Origin: Alisma plantago-aquatica
Lineage: Eukaryota; Streptophyta; Magnoliopsida; Alismatales; Alismataceae
Length of the DNA: 64,000 bases
Direction of reading: 5' to 3'
Assembly: GCA_963693085.1 (NCBI GenBank)
Contig: OY856411.1
Location: forward strand, 64,415,001 to 64,479,000
Position 1 is the first letter of the stretch; every line of letters starts with the position of its first letter. Position numbers and translations under genes: made by a program. This document shows, piece by piece, positions 58,565 to 64,000 of this stretch. The notes below the pieces were generated by a model. It was not told the DNA's origin. It searched no databases and saw only the letters and a program-made list of their open reading frames with translations.

Positions 58565-60097
58565 TCAGATACTCTTCGTTCTATGTAATTCTTCCAAGTC
58601 TCTCTCTCTACTAGACTGGGGGCATCTCCCGATATCAGAATCATTCCAAGTATCTTCAATAGATTCTTCTGATACATCTTCCCATGTGTCTCTATCATCT
58701 TGGTTGTCATGAACGGCCAATCTTCTTCTAAGCTTTCTGTTGCGAGGAACCACCGGTTCTAAATTAATGAAATCCACTAATCGTCTATGTGGCAGAATGG
58801 TTCTCTCACCACTATTGTCGACGACAACTCTTCTATCTTTGTGACTGATTGTCTCAAGATTAGCAGCAATACAATCTCGATCATCAGAAAATTCATCACT
58901 ACTCCCATTGCGAGGATTGATCTCCTTTTGCAAGTCAGAATACTTTATCGTTTCAGTAGCAGCATGTAAGTTCGTATGCACGACTGTAAGATGATCCTTG
59001 ACAAAATTATTCTCTTCTTCTGCATGTATATGTTGATCTACCTCTGTGGTTTCTTCGTAAGGAAAGGCTCTTAGAGCTGACATCGGGAAGTTCATTTCTC
59101 TGCCTATTTCTGTAAGGAGAAGATCATTATTATTCAGATCGCCTTTGGCAACAATGTCAAGCTTCAAATACGATCTGTAGTCATGATTCGAGAGATTAAT
59201 GAATTGAGGTATATCTTCATTGAAAGCTTTAACCAAAACGAGCATGCCTGAAGCATCATCTGGTGTTCTTTGCCAGTTCGATATCCCTATCATCTCACCG
59301 AACGAGCTAAAAATCTCTTTGATGGATTCATGGTTTCTACAAAAAAGTGGAATGTTCTTCACCCAGAACCAAATATTCTCCTTGGTTTGTTGCATTCCTC
59401 CATTCTCAAGCGACATCAGATAAAGGTTTGACGTACCGAACTTAATGTTATTGACCTGCAACTGTCTCCATGTTGTATAAGACGAATCAAAGTACACCAC
59501 AGCTTTTTTGTCTTCAAACCGGAAAATCTCAACGGCTTCAGGCCATCTCTTCTGCAAGAATGAGGCAACATCTCTCCATACTAGGTTATCAGTCCATTTG
59601 ACAGCGATAGCAAGATCCAGAGACCTTAGATAGTCTCGTCTAATAGGACTATTGACGTCCAGATTCAAAGTAATTCTCTTCGGAGCAATAGTAGGTCCGC
59701 TTCTTGCTGAAGCATTCGACGGCAGCGGTGGGAAGCTTATGCTGGAGTTGATGTTAGGGATGATCTGTCTCGCAGTCCTTCTCCGGCATCTAACGGCATC
59801 ATGGCCAGTTTCTCTGCAGTTGTAGCATATCTTAGGGTTTATGCATTGAGCCCTCCAGTGCCCCTTCTTAAGGCATCGATAACAAGTATCCTTTGGGATG
59901 TTGAATCGGTTCCCTAAGTGTTGTCTTGTGACGTCGGAGACGTCCGTGGGTCTCTGAGGAATCCTTGGGCTTCGAGGATTCCAGAGATGTTGTATATCTT
60001 CGATCGCTCGTTCACTAGGAATCCCGTTTCTAATAAACTCTGCTCTTCTATCGGATACCGCCTGTCTTGTTGTGTACCTTCCTTGTATCGGGATCAT
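58565..60097 (-). CDS. LINE ORF1: RNA-binding protein with N-terminal zinc knuckles, intact
   Basis: 510 residues from the ATG at 60097 (MIPIQGRYTTRQ); the frame is open upstream to a TTG at 60142. Two CCHC knuckles stand near the N-terminus: C72-x2-C75-x4-H80-x4-C85 and C91-x2-C94-x4-H99-x4-C104, both complete. A DUF4283/RRM-like domain follows at about 135-300 (LAIAVKWTDNLVWRDV, FRFEDKKAVVYFD, WFWVKNIPLFCRNHESI, IFSSFGEMIGIS). The remainder is acidic and probably disordered, ending in ESIEDTWNDSD. In most plant L1s, including the decayed copy at 34623-39769, the knuckle comes after DUF4283, so the order here is reversed. It ends 35 nt before ORF2. Expected role: coating LINE RNA in the ribonucleoprotein. 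Confidence 0.88.
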   Translation of the reverse strand: MIPIQGRYTTRQAVSDRRAEFIRNGIPSERAIEDIQHLWNPRSPRIPQRPTDVSDVTRQHLGNRFNIPKDTCYRCLKKGHWRAQCINPKICYNCRETGHDAVRCRRRTARQIIPNINSSISFPPLPSNASARSGPTIAPKRITLNLDVNSPIRRDYLRSLDLAIAVKWTDNLVWRDVASFLQKRWPEAVEIFRFEDKKAVVYFDSSYTTWRQLQVNNIKFGTSNLYLMSLENGGMQQTKENIWFWVKNIPLFCRNHESIKEIFSSFGEMIGISNWQRTPDDASGMLVLVKAFNEDIPQFINLSNHDYRSYLKLDIVAKGDLNNNDLLLTEIGREMNFPMSALRAFPYEETTEVDQHIHAEEENNFVKDHLTVVHTNLHAATETIKYSDLQKEINPRNGSSDEFSDDRDCIAANLETISHKDRRVVVDNSGERTILPHRRLVDFINLEPVVPRNRKLRRRLAVHDNQDDRDTWEDVSEESIEDTWNDSDIGRCPQSSRERDLEELHRTKSI

Positions 60098-60290
60098 CTC
60101 TAAACACCAGGCTTCTCGAAAAACCAAGCTAACAGAAGGCAACAGACGCTGAGGAAATCAAGTCGCGCTCCCCAAGACGCACGAGGTGTGACGTCAAGAG
60201 GAAGGAAGGCGCCCGCGGCGCCGCCGCCTGACTTACTCACCCCGGAGTCGCCCTAGAATCGCCCTAGAATCGCCCCGGAGTCCTGGGATA
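60098..60290 (-). promoter_or_regulatory. GC-rich LINE leader with 11-bp tandem repeats
   Basis: The stretch includes GCGCCCGCGGCGCCGCCGCC near 60209-60228. Four 11-bp repeats of CCC(C/T)(G/A)GA(G/A)TCG type lie at 60240-60283. It contrasts with AT-rich surroundings. L1 elements carry an internal promoter in the leader, and a TATA-less CpG-rich leader fits this, but the function is inferred. Confidence 0.5.
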
Positions 60291-60299
60291 TTTGGCCTT

Positions 60300-61242
60300 G
60301 CCTTTTCCTTTAGATGTGGTTTTACTCAATTTGGGGGTCTTAGAACCCATACTAACTCAAAATCCTTTTTCTTGTAAGGACACGAGAAGGAATAATGTCC
60401 AAGACGTAAACAATAATGGCAACATATAGACTCAACCTCATATCTCTTTCTATGATTTTGTTCTAGGTTGTTCTTGGGTACATATGTATATTTGCCTCTG
60501 GGTGCATTCATGGATTGACTCTCTAGTACTTGTGTCCTTCTCCAACTAGGTTTTTGATAAGATTTTCCTTTAGGCTTATAACCTAGTCCTCTCCTTCCAA
60601 TTTGTCGATAAGGATCACTTAAGATTTTATCAAGAATATCATTGTTACCCAAACTACTAATTTCTTGTTGCAACTTAACAATCTCATCCATTCTCTTCTT
60701 GATATCCAACTTTGCTTGATCTAGAATATATGATAAAGAATCTCTTTCTTTCACAATAATATCATAATCTAGATGTGTACACAAAATAGGTTGTTTTTGA
60801 AGATCATTTACTTGAGTTTGCAAATTTGTCTTTTCTAGAGAAAGAAGATTGCAATTTGCTTCTACAGATTTCAGCTTAATATCAAGATTTTTAATAGTCT
60901 TTTTGAGATCTTCATTTTCAGATGTGAGAGCAAGAAGATTGGCATGTAACTCATCATTTACTTTATTTGATTTCTTTAGCTTCTTCTTGCACTCAATATA
61001 TTTTTCATGTGTTTTTGAAGACTAGCAATTAAATCCTCTTTAGGTAAATCAAAAAGGCTTACCTCTTCTTCTTCTTCTTCACTTATTGTAGCAATGAGGC
61101 ATTCTTTATGTGCATCTTTCTTCTTTAACCTCCATGGATAGCTAGATGTCGTGTGCCTTGTTCCTAAGCACCAATTGCAACTTGTTGAAGATTGGTCCAT
61201 GTTTTTCCTTTCCTTGCGGTTGTATACACCACCACCCTTCAT
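60300..61242 (-). pseudogene. Copia element F, gag fragment (coiled coil and zinc knuckle)
   Basis: It starts soon after the primer site with MKGGGVYNRKERKNM (61242). A damaged knuckle follows (CNWCLGTRHTTSSY, last Cys now Tyr), then an acidic EEEEEEVSLFDLPKEDLIASL block. The frame then shifts near 61000 into a long coiled coil (NLLALTSENEDLKKTIK; LDIKLKSVEANCNLLSLE; LDQAKLDIKKRMDEIVKLQ). A second, complete CCHC knuckle (CHYCLRLGHYSFSC) lies near 60370-60410. The N-terminal capsid-like core seen in element E is missing, and no protease, integrase or RT follows. The arrangement matches SIRE/Maximus-like Gag. Element F is therefore non-autonomous or internally deleted. Confidence 0.8.
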
Positions 61243-61275
61243 TCTTCAAGACTCGATTAGAGCTCCTTGAAGCCT

Positions 61276-61287
61276 GCTCTGATACCA
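61276..61287 (-). other. Primer-binding site of element F
   Basis: GCTCTGATACCA on the + strand is the exact complement of TGGTATCAGAGC, the tRNA-Met-type primer site. It lies 2 nt from the LTR. Confidence 0.9.
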
Positions 61288-62027
61288 ATTGAAAAACCAC
61301 TAGAGGGGGGGGGGCGAATAGGGTTTTATAGATATTTTAAAATAATTTAACTCAAACAACCACAATTGCAATAACAAGAAGGAGACAAGGTGTTTAGAGT
61401 GGTTCCAACCTTAGCAAATACTAAGGGAGTCAATCCACTACCCGGTTGCTTACCCAACCGGGATTTTGAAAGTATTAATTTTATTACCTTCTCAACGAAT
61501 TACACAAAATACAATACTTTCTTACACCCCTTTGAACAACCTTCACTTGAAGTAGATGCACCAACTCGAGGTAGCCTTCTTGAAGTAACTTCAAGCTCCC
61601 CCTTGAAGTAGCCTTCCTCTTTGAAGTAACCTCCCTTTGCACCAGCCTTCTTGAAGTATTTCAAAGTCTCCTTCTTCACCAAGAAGATAACGACCCTCTC
61701 CAATCTGCAGCCTCCAACCTAGGAGTAGCAAGGAGAGTACAAGCAATAAAAGTGAACAAGAAAGGAAAATGGAAATTACAACTTATCCTTTGAATCACAA
61801 GGCTTGATTTGCCTAGATCAAGCGTGTAGATCTCCTAACCAATGTATATGGAATTGTGATTGCTGTGGATAGGAGATACTAGACTATAGGACACGAAATT
61901 ATATCAAGGAGGAAAGTAGCCAATAGCCAATGTGCTCAATCTGCTCACAAACAGGTTGCTCAATTGAAAGTATGCTCAAGTGTATCACAAGTGTAGATTT
62001 GATAAGTTTAGGTGTCCTAAGGCATGT

Positions 62028-62039
62028 CCTATTTATAGG
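62028..62039 (-). promoter_or_regulatory. TATA box, element F LTR (right copy)
   Basis: CCTATAAATAGG on the - strand. This is the 5' LTR, so this copy would drive the element's transcript. Confidence 0.7.
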
Positions 62040-62173
62040 AATGGCCTACAAGTTCTTAAGGACGTTCTAGACACTTTCTAGGGGGTTCTAAGTGCTTAAC
62101 TAGCCGTTAGGTACAAGTTGGTCGCATTAGCAACGGCTAGTTAATTAATTCTACAGTTGCTGTCAGAGTCCAC

Positions 62174-62372
62174 CTCGGTCGAGGAATTGTCGACCGAGAC
62201 ACCTACTCGGTCGAGGATTTGTCGACCGACAGGCTCTCTGGATCAAGTGTTTGCAACGTTCATCTCCAACTGCCAACTACCTTGTCAACTGTGCCTAACG
62301 GCTACTTGGGTCTTTCTCGGTCGAGAAGTTTGTCGACCGAGAGTGTCTTGGTCGAGGAGTTTGTCGACCGAG
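62174..62372. repeat. Four palindromic stems in the F LTR (right copy)
   Basis: Same four units as at 52600-52798, with stems CTCGGTCGA/TCGACCGAG mostly perfect. They lie upstream of the TATA box on the element strand. Confidence 0.85.
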
Positions 62373-62714
62373 ATTTACCCTGTTTCAATGTTTCAATTAA
62401 AGTACTAAGTGTGTATGTGAGTGTGCATATGTGACACTATTGAAGGGGATGACCTATCTAAGTGTGGTGATTAGCTAGGGAAGATCTAATGCTTGATTTA
62501 CATGAATTCTAAGTACTTGTACATTATATATTTGTACAAGTTTACAATTGATTACATTTCATGAAATTTAAAAATATTCAAGCGTATAGATTCCCTTGTA
62601 CTTTGTCATCCACCTTATTCCTGCAACACTCAAGTAGCACGTTAGATCAACAAGAATGAAATGTTTGTCATCATCGAAACAAAGGGATTTATCATAATGT
62701 CAATTTAGCCAACA

Positions 62715-62766
62715 CTTCTTGTCTCATGGGAGATTGTTGGAGAAGATCCTTATCTCTAATACCACT
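62715..62766 (-). other. Element E leader with primer-binding site
   Basis: It begins with the right copy of CTTCT (62715-62719) and continues element E upstream of gag. The complement of TCTCTAATACCA (62753-62764) reads TGGTATTAGAGA, a tRNA-Met-type primer site with two changes, 2 nt from the LTR. The leader between the primer site and the gag ATG is only about 40 nt once element F is removed. Confidence 0.8.
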
Positions 62767-63542
62767 TGTTGGATCTAGTGCTCTAGAATGGGAGGGTGAA
62801 TAGAGCTTCAAAAATTCTCACAAGATAGATTAGACCTTCAAATTATATCAATTTTAAACCAATAGATTAAGTGCATTTTGAAGTCTTAAATAACAAGCAT
62901 ATCAAGAACGAGAGGAATTGAAAACAAGCACTTGACAAGGTCATTTAGAGTGGTTCCACTCGCCAAACTAGGAGAGAGTCAATCCACTACCTAGAGAGGT
63001 CAACCTCTAGGACTTTGCAAGTACTTTCCTCTATATATTCACCAATTAGAGTTACAACAAAAGACCACCAAAGGACTTACCCATCCAAACATCAAGAGTC
63101 TTCCACCTTACCAAGGACTTACATCACTTTCCTAGAGTCTTTCTGCCTTCTTCCAAGGACTTACCCACTCTTGCACAAGTCTTCAGCCTTCAAGGGATTT
63201 TCCTACTCTTCTTCAATTTTAGCCTTTGCCTTCTCCTTATCCTGGAGAAGAGCTTCACCTCTTCTTTAGCCTTAAAGAAGAACAACAACAGCTCCACCTT
63301 CACCTCGGAGTATCTTTCTTCACCTTTGCTTCGTGGAGGAAAGGGGTAGGGAAGATGGAATGGAATGAGAGATTTACAAGAACAAGGAAGTAGATCTCTT
63401 ACAACTGGCATATCTTACTCATAATCATGAAATGAAGTGCAAACTAGAGAAAGAAAGGGGCTCAAGGAGTTGCAACACACTCAACTCTAGCAAGGACTTA
63501 GAATAGCATGAATGAGCAAAATTGGAATGAACTCCAAGGGGT

Positions 63543-63553
63543 CCTATTTATAG
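63543..63553 (-). promoter_or_regulatory. TATA box, element E LTR
   Basis: CTATAAATAGG on the - strand, nearly identical to the element F box although the LTRs are otherwise different. Confidence 0.65.
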
Positions 63554-63754
63554 TTGTGGGTGTTCCCTTGAGTGTGGGATCACTTAGGGTCAAAATATAT
63601 CCATTTTCCAAGTTGAAATGGATCTATTCTAGCCCAAAACAACTCACCAATGGTTATACTAACTTTTTCTACATTTTTCATATAGTAGATTTAGTCAAGT
63701 TTCAATAAAGGTAACTTGACTGATCCACTAAATGAAAAAGTCAATTTTCAAACT

Positions 63755-63910
63755 ATCGATCGAGTTTGTTCTGGGAAACTCGATCGATGAGATAAAATTA
63801 GTTTTGCTCCGTGAGTTAGTCAGTGGAGTTCTGTGAGTGTGCAACTCGACCGATGGGTCATCTTTAGAAAATCCATCACAGGATTGGTCGAGTTTCCAAC
63901 TCGATCGATA
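63755..63910. repeat. Palindromic stems in the element E LTR
   Basis: ATCGATCGAGTTT and AAACTCGATCGAT form a 13-bp perfect stem with an 8-nt loop at 63755-63788. A second set (CTCGACCGATGG, then GGTCGAG and CTCGATCGAT) lies at 63844-63910. They lie 202-367 bp upstream of the TATA box on the element strand, as in element F. Confidence 0.8.
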
Positions 63911-64000
63911 AATAGCCTGTGACAAATTTTCTAAGTTGACATTTGAGTGATTAAACCTTGGAATTAAGTGTCCCTTATTTTTCTCATCTTAGTTACAAGT

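Larger units (their letters stand above)
54162..60290 (-). mobile_element. Nearly intact L1-type LINE inside element F
   Basis: The - strand LINE carries a GC-rich leader, ORF1 (58565-60097), ORF2 (54318-58529), a 3' region of about 150 bp and a poly-A tail, seen as a T run at about 54162-54172. Both ORFs are fully open. The 5' end is placed near 60290, where F gag-like sequence resumes. Target duplications could not be found, so the ends are approximate and the insertion may have come with a deletion. Confidence 0.88.
61290..62714 (-). repeat. Copia element F, 5' LTR
   Basis: 1425 bp. It starts TGAAAAACCACTAG and ends TTAGCCAACA on the + strand, so it runs TG...CA on the element strand. It pairs with 51718-53140 and is followed by the duplication CTTCT. 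TATA box at 62028-62039; four palindromic stems at 62174-62372, here with nearly all CpGs kept. Confidence 0.93.
62767..64000 (-). repeat. Copia element E, 5' LTR (outer end beyond window)
   Basis: The + strand starts TGTTGGATCTAGTGC next to the primer site. A TATA box (CTATAAATAGG, element strand) is at 63543-63553. Palindromic stems lie at 63755-63910. The partner 3' LTR is not in the window because element E breaks off at about 49500. Confidence 0.75.

Overview
The window reads as nuclear heterochromatin of a seed plant, most likely an angiosperm. It is AT-rich, no cellular gene could be recognised, and nearly everything that can be identified is a transposable element of a plant type: Ty3/gypsy chromovirus-like, Ty1/copia with coiled-coil Gag, plant L1 LINE, and CACTA (En/Spm). 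The species cannot be named from the sequence. All domain calls come from reading motifs in translations, not from searches.

Layout. (1) 1-11058: a + strand Ty3/gypsy element (A). It has a partial 5' LTR, a tRNA-Met-type PBS, decayed RT/integrase, and a 3' LTR of about 4 kb cut at 11058. A solo LTR (2622-5008) of another family sits inside it. (2) 11059-18456: a - strand element (B) with two LTRs of about 3.3 kb around an internal region of only 754 bp. One LTR carries a 208-bp SINE-like insertion with 12-bp target duplications. (3) 18457-31240: poorly resolved. It holds one LTR of a - strand gypsy element (C, 20227-21935), a degenerate minisatellite split by an inverted-repeat element, faint plant-mobile-domain-like coding, one acidic ORF and a GC-rich patch. 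(4) 31241 to about 44150: a second giant-LTR/tiny-interior element (D, - strand) whose 3' LTR is split by a decayed L1 LINE (34623-39769). (5) About 44590-49500: a broken CACTA element (- strand) with TNPD-type transposase remains, a six-unit tandem array that looks like duplicated exons, and a second-gene remnant. It joins directly to copia pol sequence. (6) About 49500-51717 and 62715-64000: an outer copia element (E, - strand), interrupted exactly before its gag ATG by (7) 51718-62714: an inner copia element (F, - strand) with 1.42-kb LTRs and a perfect 5-bp target duplication CTTCT. (8) 54162 to about 60290: inside F, a nearly intact L1 LINE with both ORFs open (510 and 1403 codons).

How they fit together. 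The nesting gives an order: E is older than F, and F is older than the open LINE. The D element is older than the decayed LINE in it. B, D and F lack the genes needed to move themselves, so they would have depended on relatives elsewhere. The parts most worth following are the giant-LTR family, the paired palindromes upstream of the TATA box in both copia families, the repeated exon array in the CACTA element, and the intact LINE whose ORF1 has its zinc knuckles in front of the RNA-binding-like domain.
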